Below, piece after piece: positions 28,034-39,231 of a stretch of 64,000 nt of DNA. Position numbers and translations under genes: made by a program. How positions within the stretch are numbered: position 1 is the stretch's first letter; each line of letters begins with the position of its first letter. Below the pieces are notes generated by a model. That model saw only the letters and a list, made by a program, of their open reading frames with translations. It searched no databases and was not told the origin of the DNA. Source of the stretch: Purshia tridentata (taxonomy: Eukaryota; Streptophyta; Magnoliopsida; Rosales; Rosaceae); the NCBI GenBank assembly GCA_003254885.1, contig QANT01005076.1:1-64000 (forward strand), in the 5' to 3' direction.

Positions 28034-28448
28034 GGAGCCTTCCTCCTCAGTGGAAAGGTAATAAGAAAAAAGAAAGAGTAATATCATCGAGTTTAATTAA
28101 ATATTGGTGACAGAATAATATTAGGGTATAGTAAAGCAATGAATTATTTAAAAAACTGAGTGAGTGAGATGATAGTTTCAAGGGTGGGAAGAGTATTAAG
28201 TGGGTGGGTGTTTGAGTTAGTATATTAAAGAGTATTTTAGGATTAATAGGAGGTGGGAAGGGTGCTTTTATATATTTAAAAATTTAATGTGGGGGTGTAA
28301 AAACTAAAGTAAATGGAGAAATAAGATAGAGGAGTGAGAATATATTCATTCAATCTTTCTAATAAAGATGGAATTCATTTATTTGTATAAGTGAAGCCCA
28401 ATACTTGTATTAAAAATATGGTATTAATTTTCATATATACATAAACAT
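28034..28448. repeat. ~400-bp insertion within unit 2, partly inverted copy of its left flank
   Basis: Unit 1 runs directly from CCCAATATGG into ACATCCTTGACT, whereas unit 2 has about 415 bp between these points. Part of the extra sequence (about 28165-28370, with GATGATAGTTT, GTGGGTGGG and GGAGTGAGAATA) resembles the reverse complement of 27760-27930, so the two form a diverged inverted pair. It may be an old MITE of the same family in opposite orientation. Confidence 0.5.
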
Positions 28449-28609
28449 GGACATCCTTGACTAGTTTGGCACATGCAATAGAATGGTCGTCCTTGACTAC
28501 TTTGGCAAATGCATTTTCATATATGCATTTATGTGTGTTCACATGCATTATATTATATATATAAATTAGGAGGAGCGAATAAGAATGAAAAATTATATGA
28601 TATGATAAA

Positions 28610-28975
28610 ATGGTTCGTCACAAGCACTCATCCTCCTTCATCATTATATTGCTTTTCTTGTCATCATCCAATATTATGACAGTACTTGTTGAATCTGCGA
28701 GCTTCCCACAATATGCCTCCAATATTGCTACCACTCAACTACCTCCTCCCCAAATTCCAAAAACCAGTTCGTCTCTCCATCCCCATACATATACCACGTA
28801 CTATATTAATTAGTATACTATATATATATATATATATATAGTTTAAATTGATCATTAATTAATTAAAGTTTCTTTCTTTATTATTGTTATTGCAGAGAAG
28901 AGTAGGCAGCTGATTCCTGTTAATTCGGCCGGACAACCCGTATTAAATCCTTCGCCTAAGCCTGGTGGTGGTTAA
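28610..28975 (+). CDS. Putative small secreted peptide precursor, copy 2
   Basis: Paralogue of the gene at 25978. Model: exon 1 at 28610-28766, exon 2 at 28896-28975, 78 residues. It starts MVRHKHSSSFIIILLFLSSS (signal peptide), keeps ATTQLPPPQIPKT, then after the intron reads KKSRQLIPVNSAGQPVLNP and ends SPKPGGG. Compared with copy 1 the signal peptide and Pro-rich linker are close, while the C-terminal half differs much more even though the nearby intron sequence stays similar. An alternative second splice (donor GGTG then GT; acceptor before 29140) would continue as VPPGLHACRDIWH and on to a stop at 29246, longer than in copy 1 because of a small deletion. Function unknown. The tail carries NPSPKPGG, which loosely recalls Ser-Pro peptide hormones but matches no family I can name. 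Confidence 0.55.
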
Positions 28976-29329
28976 AGTATGGTTTAAATTTGATTTAATT
29001 TCCTACTTCCTACTCAAATTAACATGATATATTATTACCAACAGACAGGGAGAGCCACCATCATTTCATTTTTATTTTTAGTCCATTAATATATGTATAT
29101 ATTAATTAATATTTGTTAATTTATTGTTATTTATTCCAGTCCCTCCAGGTTTACACGCATGCAGGGATATTTGGCATACGGCATTGATCACGATCATTGA
29201 TGATGATGATGGAGTATATTTATACCCATCAAATCTTTATGTATAATATATGATCAATAAGTTTATATGTACCAATTAATAGGTACTTCACAAATTCATT
29301 GTTAATTCTCAAGTTTTAATTAATGAATA

Positions 29330-29330
<1 letters not shown>

Positions 29331-29364
<34 letters not shown>
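29331..29364. repeat. (TA)n microsatellite
   Basis: About 17 TA units directly to the left of the hairpin element at 29371. Confidence 0.9.
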
Positions 29365-29369
<5 letters not shown>

Positions 29370-29370
29370 A

Positions 29371-29757
29371 GTATCTGTTGTATACCTCTTACAAATAATT
29401 TATTTGTATACTTTCACTCATAGCTTACTTTCATGTAATTTTTCCAAATTCGAACCGTTTATATTTTAGAACTATATTCATAGATCATCCTTATAAAAAA
29501 TTAGCCAAATCGAAAACCATTTGTCTATCTAACTTTGATCAAACGAATAGACGAACCAAATATTTTCGAATAAACCGTCCATATGTTTGATCAAAATTAG
29601 ATAGACAAATGATTTCTGATTTAGCTAATTTTTGGCAAAGATGATCTATGAATAGAGATCTAAAGAATAGACAGTTCGGATTGTTATAAATTATGTGGGA
29701 ATGGGTTATGGATGAAGGTATAAAAATAAGCTATTTGTAAACGGTATATAGCAGAGC
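29371..29757. mobile_element. Long-hairpin MITE-like element
   Basis: The left arm (about 29371-29560) is the near-complete reverse complement of the right arm (about 29573-29757). Landmarks are AGATAGACAAATG in the right arm against CATTTGTCTATCT in the left, GATGATCTATGAATA against its complement, and terminal GTATCTGTTGTATAC against GGTATATAGCAGAG. Only a few dozen bases separate the arms, so the RNA would fold into a ~180-bp stem. Flanking TA-rich sequence on both sides fits insertion at TA. No protein is encoded. Such foldback elements often feed small-RNA pathways. Confidence 0.7.
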
Positions 29758-30030
29758 CTTGCTGTATATATATATACATCTATAATTTTTTGTACGACAA
29801 AAGATCTGAAAAAATTAGATAGACAAATGATTTCTGATTTAGCTAATTTTTGGCAAAGATGATTTATGAATAGAGATCTAAAGAATAGACGGTTCGGATT
29901 GTTATAAATTACGTGGGAATGAGTTATGAATGAAGGTATACAAATAAGCTATTTGTAAACGGTATATAGCAGAGCCTTGCTGTATATATATATATGCATC
30001 TATAATTTTTTGTACGACAAAAGATCTGAA
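29594..30030. repeat. ~218-bp tandem duplication of the hairpin's right arm
   Basis: The right arm plus its 3' flank (ending ACGACAAAAGATCTGAAA) occurs twice in a row: about 29594-29812 and 29813-30030. The two are almost identical, differing at only a few bases, so the duplication is recent compared with the arm-to-arm divergence. Confidence 0.8.
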
Positions 30031-30341
30031 AAGAAATGAAGCATGAAATGATTACCTCTTTAAGTTTCAGCTGCTCAAACTCTTTGTAGTTATATTCTGG
30101 TGTAACCTATCTTCTTGGTAACATGAGCTCAAGTCCAAAATCCCAAAACCTGAGCAATCCTCCATCAATTTATGACAATTAATTGAGAGGCCCCAATAAT
30201 AGATATTAATTAATTTTGTTTAAAGTCTAGGGTTGATTTATTCCACGCACACCGGGCAGCCACATTAATGAGTGATTGACTGATCAAATCAGATTGACTG
30301 ATCAAATCAGATGGACATGGAATGTCTCATATATAAATTAA

Positions 30342-31783
30342 GGAGTTAAATTTCGTTGAAAATTTCGTTTTTGGGAGGTATGGAAATTTTAAAACCCTTC
30401 CTTCTAAATTTTATGTAAATTTATGAAATTTCGCCGAAATATCTAGAATTTTCAGAAATTTTCGAATTCTATTCAAACCCTAAAAATCAAAATTAAAATT
30501 ACACAAAATTGGCATATCAAACTTTAAGGGAATGAAAGCCTATGGTGAGGGAAGAAAAACCCATAAAAAAAAATGTGATCAGAGCTCGGAGGTGGCCGGA
30601 ATTGGCGAAAGAAACCGGCGGTGGCAATCTTCAATTTTGCAATTTCAGAAGCACATGGTGGCTGGCTGGCGTGGAGGAAGGGAAGGAGAAGATGGCCGGC
30701 ATCTGGGNAAGATGGCCGGCGTCTGGGCCTTCCGCTGGTGGCCTTGGGTTGATCGGAAAAGGCATGCTTGGTAGCCAGACATGGTGGTGGCTACTGTGTG
30801 AGGAAGGAAGGAAAAAGAAGAAGATGGTAAACAGAGGTGAGAGTCACGGGCAGGGAGGAGAAAGGAAAGAAAAAAAAGAAAAAGGAAAGAGAGTGGGTCA
30901 TTCTCACGAGCAGCTTGGGCAGGGGAGAGAGGTAAAAGACAAAAAAAGGGAAGAAAAGAAAAAAGGAAGGAAACGGGCAGGGAGGAGAGAGGAAAGAAAA
31001 AAAAAGAAAAAGGAAAGAGAGTGGGTCATTCTCACGAGCAGCCTGGGCAGGGGGAGAGGTAAAAGACAAAAAAAGGGAGGAAAAGAAAAAAAAGGAAGGA
31101 AAAGAAAAAAGGAAGGAAAAGAAAAAAAGAAAGGAAAAGAAAAAAGGAAGGGAAGAAAAAAAGAAGGAAGGAAAAAGGAAGGAAAGAAAAGAAAAAAATT
31201 TAAAATTAATTGGGATTTGACCGTTTGAAACATTTAGGCAATTGAAAAAAAAAAAAGTTTAGGGTTTCGTTTGAGATTTTGTTTATTCTTTTAGCTTTGG
31301 GTTTCATTTAATCTTTACTTTTGAGGTTTCATTTGGTTTTTGGTTTTGGGGTTTCATTTTTTTGTTTTGTTTTGTTGTTTTTAAACTTTAAACTCTTATA
31401 GATTTCTATACCAAAAAATAATTAAAAATAAAAGGCCTAAATCTCTAATATCTTATACCTTATCCTAAAAAATATAAAATATAAATAATATACTAATTTC
31501 ATTTATTAATTATACTAATTTTATTTAACTGTATTTGTCACTAGCGTGCATTATAATCATCTTAACACATGAAACCTATTATAAAATTTGATTTATTCAA
31601 AAAAAAATTTATCAGTATAGTAGATTATATGTTAAATAAACTTATATTAAAGTTTCATTCAAAATTTCCATATTTTAATAGCAATTTCATCATTTTTGTC
31701 AAAACCCTAGCGAAATCGAAATTTTCTCGAAATTTCCGTCGAAACTTCTATCGAAAATTTCCACAAAACCAAAATTTAACTCC
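30342..31783. mobile_element. Non-autonomous inverted-end element, copy B
   Basis: Second copy of the element at 23870-25141, same orientation, with the same GGAGTTAAATTT and AAATTTAACTCC ends. It is longer because part of its purine-rich middle is duplicated: a block with GGGCAGGGAGGAG, GTGGGTCATTCTCACGAGCAGC and GGGCAGGGG occurs twice (about 30845-30925 and 30970-31055). One N at 30708 sits between two copies of AAGATGGCCGGC, which looks like an assembly join. The long frame 30542-31228 comes from the purine run and has no domain. Confidence 0.7.
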
Positions 31784-31796
31784 TTGCTCATAACAA

Positions 31797-31905
31797 AGTT
31801 GATGATGCATTTTATTGTGCATGCAGGTACGTAAGAATCGGAGCAGGACATTCAGGTAGAAGATCGAAATATCTTGATGATTATATCTCTCAATCTTTTC
31901 AACCT
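31797..31905 (+). pseudogene. Relic copy of the last IMPDH exon and its splice site
   Basis: GTTGATGATGCATTTTATTG, then TGCATGCAGG matches the end of the last IMPDH intron (about 23364-23391). The following GTAAGAATCGGAGCAGGACA resembles exon 4 (GTAAGAACCGGAGCAGCACA) and GATGATTATATCTCTC matches the sequence just after the IMPDH stop codon. The middle of the exon copy is shortened, so it is not a usable exon. It starts 13 bp after the right end of element copy B; the parent gene lies 8 kb away, just left of element copy A. Confidence 0.8.
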
Positions 31906-32704
31906 TAGGATATATTTTAAGGAATATATATAAGAATTGAAATTTCGTATTTATATGTGGAATTTTCATATGTGTATGGAAGTCTCATATATAAACGCGT
32001 AAAGACCTTTAACTGATTGGCATGCATGCAATACTCAGTTTTAGTTTTAGGTCAAGTACGCTGTAGTGTATACATATTCGGAAATCTTTCATCGACTTCA
32101 ATTTATCTCATCTCATCATAACTACAATTATTTGATACAATTAAAGACCAATATATATGATTTTCTTAAACTAGCTCGGCTTTAATATTCATGCACGACA
32201 CAAATTAACAGGGTGGTCCATGCTCCTTATACCAAATCAGTCGGATATTAATTGAAGATGGGGAATCACATAAGAAATTTCGTATATCATTTATTGTGTA
32301 TGCACTGAAGTCCCATATATGATCGATACATGCTTATCCACAAAGACTGCTTTAACATGCAATATTATTCAGAACAAGAACCAGTCCAGTCAACTCTATA
32401 TCTGCAAGTGGTGTTGTTTTGTTTGCCAAACGCATCAAAATCACAAGTCAAATGTACCCGTTTCACCTTCGGTTGGTCCGGGTCAGGGTTGAATTTGCTT
32501 TGCTTCATGAATATTGATATCACCTACTCCAAGATGTTATATTGTTCTTTTAAATTTAGCCATGATTATGTTTCAATTACTGATTAAGGAAAAAAATGAA
32601 TTACATGAGCCTATAGCCATAAAGAGTGATCTCCATACTGGCAGATAACTGGTACAGAACAGTTGTTTGTAGCCTCAATACCCATGCATGCCATTTTAGT
32701 TACC
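31906..32704. other. AT-rich intergenic downstream of ent-kaurene synthase
   Basis: No gene recognised. The last ~150 bp should be the 3' untranslated region of the minus-strand ent-kaurene synthase. Open frames at 32330-32587 and 32663-32884 are chance or antisense frames. Confidence 0.45.
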
Positions 32705-35700
32705 TTATACTTGCAATTCATTTGGGGAGATGGGTCCTTCAATTACTGCATTCACAGCTTCCATCATCTCATGAGCAGTGAATCCATCATCCTTTGCATA
32801 AAAGAGGTGCAAAACCTTGCTCATGTTCCAAAACAAATCCTTGCAAGCTCTTGGAACTACGCTACCCTTCTCCTGCAAAACTAACCTTAACAGTTCTCTC
32901 CTCTTGCTGTTTATAATGCTCTTCATCTCACTGATGGTCTCTTCTTCTGTAACATTACCACTGCCATGAATCGTGGCCAACGTTACAGCATTTAGCTTCC
33001 CTTCCGCAGACTCCCTCTGCAACATAGCCAGGAGTTATGAGTTAACAACATTTAGAGGGTGCTTTTTTTTGGGTTTGAAGAGAGGGGGGCAGATGTCTAC
33101 CTTAAAGCTTTGAAGATCATTGAGAAGACGCCCTGAAGTGCTCATGAGTCCATACAGATTATGGAGCTCAGAATTTCGTACAACCTCCTCTGAAAGCTTA
33201 GGCCCAACAAGATAGAGAGCTGGTAGGACAATTGGTCCCAAGGCAAATGATACATACGCATTTGCCATATATTCATCCATTGTTGGCACCGACTTGTTTC
33301 TCAACCACTCAGCTTCCTTCAACATAGACTTTAGTAAATCCAACCACTGAAAATCAATACATAGCTCACTTCATTACGAGTTAAATGAATAAATTAAAGA
33401 AGTTGATAAAGACCATTTAGGCTCCGTGTCAGGCACACTCCAGTGTTTAAGAGTGTTCAAGTTCTTCTAAAGACATTTCATTAAGGTGAAGTACTTGAAA
33501 CATTTAAACCCTTCCAGATGCTCAGGAAGACAACTAATGCTATTAGAAATTTCTTATTACTCAATAGATAAAACAATGATAACATCGACAAATTAAAAGA
33601 GTCCATCTTACAATCTCAGTTACGTGCTTTGTCACACTTCGTTCTTGCCATGTGAATGCTTTGACCCCAATTTCACCAATTGTGTTCTTAAGCGCTGAAA
33701 AAATAATTTCAACGTGCTCGGAACAACAGTCAATACTCACATTCACATCCCACCTGTGGTTCAAATACAAAGAAAACATTAAGACCGTCAGGCCACAAAG
33801 ACTAAATTGGAATCACAAGCAGAAATTGTGGACCAACAACGGATCCAATGGAAATTAATAAGGAGTGGGAAAAGGAAACATACTTCTCGACCAATCGTAT
33901 AAGGTTTACGAGTTCCTCTTCAGAACCTCCAACGTCAAAGAAATCATCAACCACAGTTGTGAGCACTCCATTTTTAGCCCATGATATGCGGGCATCTGAT
34001 AGTTCGGGAGGGTAAAGGGTTGCAGCAGCAGAGAAATAACAGTAGGCCAGCTTCTGCCTAGCAAACTTTAGCTTGTCTAATCTGTTCTCCACAACCCACC
34101 TGCTTACATGAAGGGAAAATCACACCTTGGGGAAAAAAAAAAACTCTGCATTTCCTTAAACAACGAAAGCAAGAAGCCCACCTCTAAAACCTAAATTTTG
34201 CCTTGATTAATATGATATCAAGGTCAGGTGACAACTCTACTAATAAGAAGCCAGCTCCAGAGAGAGAGAGAGAGAGATGTACCTTGCAAGATGCTTCAGT
34301 TCTTCCTGATGTATAGACTGGCAAATATTGAAGTCTTCCACTGCCAGTTTTAGGAAATCTTCATTGCCAATATTCAAAGAACTAATGTAGGAAGAGCATT
34401 AGGATTATTAAGTAAATATACGCTGACCCCTCATAAGAATTCAGCAGTAATCAAATTCTTCTCAAAATAGAGGGAATGGGAAGAACAGGGGTACGAGGAA
34501 GAAAATACTAGAGGTTTACCGATAAGAAGATTTTAAAATCCTAGTACTATCTGTGTTGTAATACTTTATAGCTCTCCTGCTGGACAACCGACCCAAATTG
34601 GTATAGTTAGGAAATTCAAGAGCATCATCCACCTGAAATAATCAGAAGTTGCATTTTTCTTAGGGAATTTGCATTTTATAAAGAGCTACATTACCAAATC
34701 AATAGGATAGACTTATCATTGAAAGCTACCTCTAGGCCAATACACTTATTGAGTCTACTAGCCTGACTTAAATTATTGGATAATTCCTGTTTCAGGAAAT
34801 GACTTGTCCAGTAATTTTGTTTCTCCAGAACCGATTCATCTGGATGTATGATCATTTCTGAAGCCCTAAGCAATTCTAAGGCAGCACCAATGTTCTTCAA
34901 ATACCCTCCAACAGAATTGAAGAAACAATCTTCTGAAAACTGAGTTAATGGATCTACAAGACAGCATAAGTCAACTAAATAACTTTTTTCCAAAACAGAC
35001 ATGAAGACCAAGGCACCTAAACAGCAGAATACCTGCAGACACATCATATCCATTAACACGTAAGAGCCGAAATGCCATTGCACAGGTGGCAGCATCTGAA
35101 AATATATCTTCATCGCCCTGCAGCCAGAATCTGTTTGTTGGCTAGTGTCATGCTTCCCCATGGATAAAAAGTAATACAATCTCTAACTTAATGTTTCACT
35201 TAGAGAATAATTAAAGTAATCATGATGAATATATTCTTGGTCAAAGTTATGCCCTATTTGGCCAAAAAACAAAGTTATGCCCTAATACCCCATTACTGGT
35301 GCATACATATAATACCGGAAACATTACCCGTATGTTTCATCCAATACACTTTTGATTTCCTCTCTGAAATGTCGATCAATACCCAAACTTTCAAGACTGG
35401 CAACCATACAAAGACGAGCATAGGTATCTAGAGGATAAACTGTTGGAACTGAAAAAGGTATATTGAAAATAGTCAATTAAACTTTGTCATAATGGAGTAT
35501 ATACATCTAGCAAAGTAATGGCAAGTATGGAGGGAGAAACCTGCATTCCCAAACTTTTCTAAGAGTGTGCGTAGGAACTTAAGACAACCAGCATTCTTGA
35601 CGTGAGTAAAAGCAGCGGCTGTGGTTGATGGTGAATTAAACAAGGACCCATTCTTCCTTTGATACTTCATGACCATCACCCAATCCTGCAGCTTTCCAAT

Positions 35701-37795
35701 TCCTTCTGAAATATACGCTAAGAAGGCTCTCCAACCCTCTGAGTTGCTTCCATAGCCTCTAAAAAATGACATTATGCATAGAGATTTTCACTTAGGATAA
35801 TTTATGATGCAATCCATAAATTTAACCATTTCAGTGCATTTCCATTGCTCTGACTATCAATAAACTGATTCTGTTGTATATATCCATTCCAATCTAAAGA
35901 AAAGAAATTTTTTTTTTGCCCCTGGTAAAGAAACGCTTTCCGAGTTCTAATAAACAGAACCAAACCCACAGCTACAGATTTGAGCTCAACTGGCTTGATT
36001 AGCCAAATCATAGTATTAAATAATAAAAGTAATAAATAAATAAACTTTAAAAAATAGGACCAAACATAAAACCAAGAACAGAAAACAAAATATACCTTTT
36101 AAACTCACATTGTCTCCTGTAAACTAAAGCATCTAAAGTTGATGGTGCTACGGGAATATTTATATCCAAATTCATTGCAGATTCCATCATAGAAGGAAAT
36201 ATTATATCAAATCCAACTGGAGATTGTTGCTCTTCATCAGTAGCTGAAGCTAAATTTGACTCGATAAAATGTAGCCCTAAAAGAACAAGACGGTATTCAT
36301 GTATAGAACATCAATGGAAGAAACTTAGCAAGAAGCAAGAGCAACAGATATACCCTTGTTAATTTGTTCATCACCAACATTCCATCGCTTTAGAGCAAGG
36401 ATACATGCTAAGGTAGACAATAGAGCATCTTTTTTTAACAAGGGGTGCAAATTAGGAGGAGCCCATGAGCCATCATGGAGTTGATTACCCAATAACCAAT
36501 TTACGCATTCAGGGAAAAAAGGGTCCTTCATGGAATTTGGAGAAGGGACCATTGCCACCCAAGCAGTGTCATATGAGGAAACAGAGAGATCAACCTTGTT
36601 GAACATCTGCTTTATTCTTTGTTTAGTCCCCTCAAAGTTCTGCTTAAATTAAAAGAACAACTTCTGACATTGTTAATAATACTAAAAAGTAGAAAGGAAA
36701 TAATTGAACTAGTGGAGGATAATCTTACCAAAGCAGTAGTATTGCCCTCTGTTGCCCCATTCAATCTCAAAACTGTTGCAGCTGCTTGTGGCAAGGAATC
36801 TTTTTAAAAATAAAAGGCATTCATTAAATAGCAGAAATCCATTCCCAAAAGCAGTGCTTTTACATTTTTGAAAAAAACAGAGATAGTAAGAATGATAGAC
36901 AAGTCTGATTTTATGCTTTGTATATACAAAAATTCATCATCTCTTTGTGGCTCCATGTTGATCAATCCTATCATGGGAAACACAAAACCAACAAGTAAGG
37001 GAAAACCTTTGTGTTTAAATAAGATTATCACTGAAGATCTCCATGAATGAAGTCTTGGTTTCAGATTTTTTTTCCTACTGCTATAATTTCCGATATAGGT
37101 CAACAGATTGTTTGTCACCATCCCAGCATATTTATATACTACATGAGAGGAAGATACACAGACTAAAAAGACAATGAGACTTGAAATCCAAAACATAGAG
37201 AGTATCCTACAAATTTTATCCAAAAAAGTCTTTCACAATAATTTTCCTTCAGTATTCCACTTGTTGATTCCCAACCAAGATATTCCTAGTTTCTTCTGGC
37301 AAGTATGGAGAAGTACAAGTGTAAGCCTAATTATGCTTGCTGTGTGATTCTTTCATTTTCCCATCAACTCAAAAATCAAACTGTCAAACTTAAATATTAC
37401 TTGGACATGAGGTCAGTGAAAATGACGTATTGTCTACTTGGTTTTTTTAAGAACTTTCTTTTGGTTCTTCAAGTTGCAATCAAGCAAAATTTATAATTTC
37501 CCATAAGTCTACCCTGAGACACAAACAACTCAAAAAATAATTTCAAAATTCTCACAGAAAAATTTAAAAATTTGGAGATCGATACTATCAATGACAAAAC
37601 ATAAAAATTACCAAGATAACAAAGATTCAACACAAAAACAAAAGACCCAATTCAACAAAATCATGTATAATCCGACATTCCCACAAAAAACAAAGAACAA
37701 CAGAGAAATAAGGCCAGAGGCCCAGAGAGATAGAGAGAGAGACCTGATGAGGAAAAAGTGGAACACCTAAGGGTGTTGAGGTGGGAGAAAGACAT
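32705..37795 (-). CDS. KS: ent-Kaurene synthase, plastid (gibberellin biosynthesis)
   Basis: Fourteen exons with agreeing phases: 37744-37795, 36729-36799, 36354-36639, 36096-36276, 35541-35758, 35328-35448, 35033-35130, 34730-34953, 34520-34632, 34283-34381, 33884-34099, 33612-33753, 33101-33346, 32705-33016; 792 residues. The Ser-rich start ([17 protein letters not shown]) is a plausible plastid transit peptide. The early block [15 protein letters not shown] is shared by diterpene synthases; the class II DXDD acid motif of copalyl diphosphate synthases is not seen. The class I metal-binding motif DDFFD lies at about residues 539-543 and the second one, NDLQSFKRE, at about 683-691. The enzyme turns ent-copalyl diphosphate into ent-kaurene. 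Fourteen exons is my recollection for diterpene synthases of this type. Intron 1 is nearly 1 kb. A diversified KS-like enzyme making another diterpene cannot be excluded. Confidence 0.95.
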
Positions 37796-39231
37796 GGTTG
37801 TATCAGAATGAACACAGAGATTGTAACAGTTGCAACACTACATATGAAAGAGGTCAGGGTGAGAAAGCTTTGAATGAGAGAGTCTGAAAATGGGGTTGTA
37901 TTGTATTTGTATGTAAGTGGTGAATGGGAGCTTAGCTTAGCCTGGGAATAAAAACGGCCAAGGGGAGACGATAAAGGACAAAAGTAATCTACAGAAGGTG
38001 CTTGTCTGCGTGTCTCCCGCTTTCTCGAAAGTTGAGAACTCTAAGGAACAGATTGTTTCTTGGAATCTTTACAAGTGTTGCTCTCCAATATTCTGATATG
38101 ACATGCTCACATGCATATACATACAAATAAAATGCGTCACATAACTTATATTTGATTGTGACATTTCAACGCCAAAACATACTTCACTTCTCCTAAGCTT
38201 TTTGTTAAATATGGCAATACCATTCCTTGTTAAATATGGTAGGTACATTATCAAATTTTGGCATTCCAATTGTTGGCGTTGGTATGTGCAATGAATCTTG
38301 TCGCTGGGATGAATGTAGTAGGAGTAGGTATTATCTGTTCCCCCCCATTTTAGTATGTACATTTTTCCTTCCATATAATTTCGTCTTATTGTCTCATGAA
38401 TATTTAGGAAAGACAAAAAGTAAAATGCTGTTTCTCCAAATTGATTATAAATCGGCCATTAGACCTGCAGCTATATGCGGTATTATTTTTCTGAGAAAGG
38501 TACACTTGCCGGCTCATTTTTCATTTTTAATATAAAGTTTCTTGAACTCTTTTGCTGTTTCAGTAAACTTCATACTAGCCCAAAGTCAACGAGTCAACGA
38601 CCCAAGAGGGAGCCAAAAACCAAACGAGGAGGCAACAGTCCAAACTCCAAACAGATATCAAGGAAACCAACAGAAAACAATAAAACAAACACCCTAAGAA
38701 CAGAAGCATCCCCCTAGGAAGGAGGGAATGCCAGTCGGTTTCCATGAAAAAACTCAAAAACAGTATCTTTTTGCAATAATATAGTAATTTTCTCTCCTTT
38801 TCTCTTTTTCTTTGGGTAAGATGTAAATTATTTTTTAAAAGTATAAAGTCTAGTTCCTAGAGTTTTGAGTAATCAGCTCCTTTGATTCTCAATGCCTGTT
38901 GTTCATGTTGATGGGAACAGTTTTCTTGCTGTAAGCCTGTAACCCTTCTCTGTAAATTACAGCAAACAGGTGGGCGGGATAGTGTGTTACTTACCTGAGG
39001 TGTAGATTTGTTTGCACACCAATTTTGAACAAGAATTTTATCAACAGGGGAGCTGGAGTGGACTCAGTGGAGATAATGAGGTAAAGAGAGATACGTGCAG
39101 GTTCTACAAGATTTGCATTAACGAGCAAGAATCAAGTTCTAAGGACCAAAAAAGAAGAAAAGAAACTCAAACAGTTCTGTTTCATACAAGCACTAAAAGA
39201 CTAAGAAAAGATGGATTATCTAAATGGCCAA
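37796..39231. other. Intergenic between ent-kaurene synthase and bL20 genes
   Basis: The first ~200 bp is the ent-kaurene synthase leader and promoter side. The rest shows no gene; several short open frames in 38069-38757 have no recognisable content. The end near 39231 is the bL20 3' untranslated region. Confidence 0.5.

Larger units (their letters stand above)
27740..30335. repeat. Tandem segmental duplication, unit 2 (with insertions)
   Basis: Same-orientation copy of 25587-27130. It is longer because of an insertion at about 28034-28448 and the hairpin element with its tandem extension at 29371-30030. Element copy B starts just after its right end. Confidence 0.7.

Noticed and set aside
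30542-31228. 228-codon Lys/Glu/Gly-rich frame in element copy B (and 24162-24593 in copy A)
   Set aside because: Purine-run sequence stays open by composition; the frames differ between the two copies and hold no domain.
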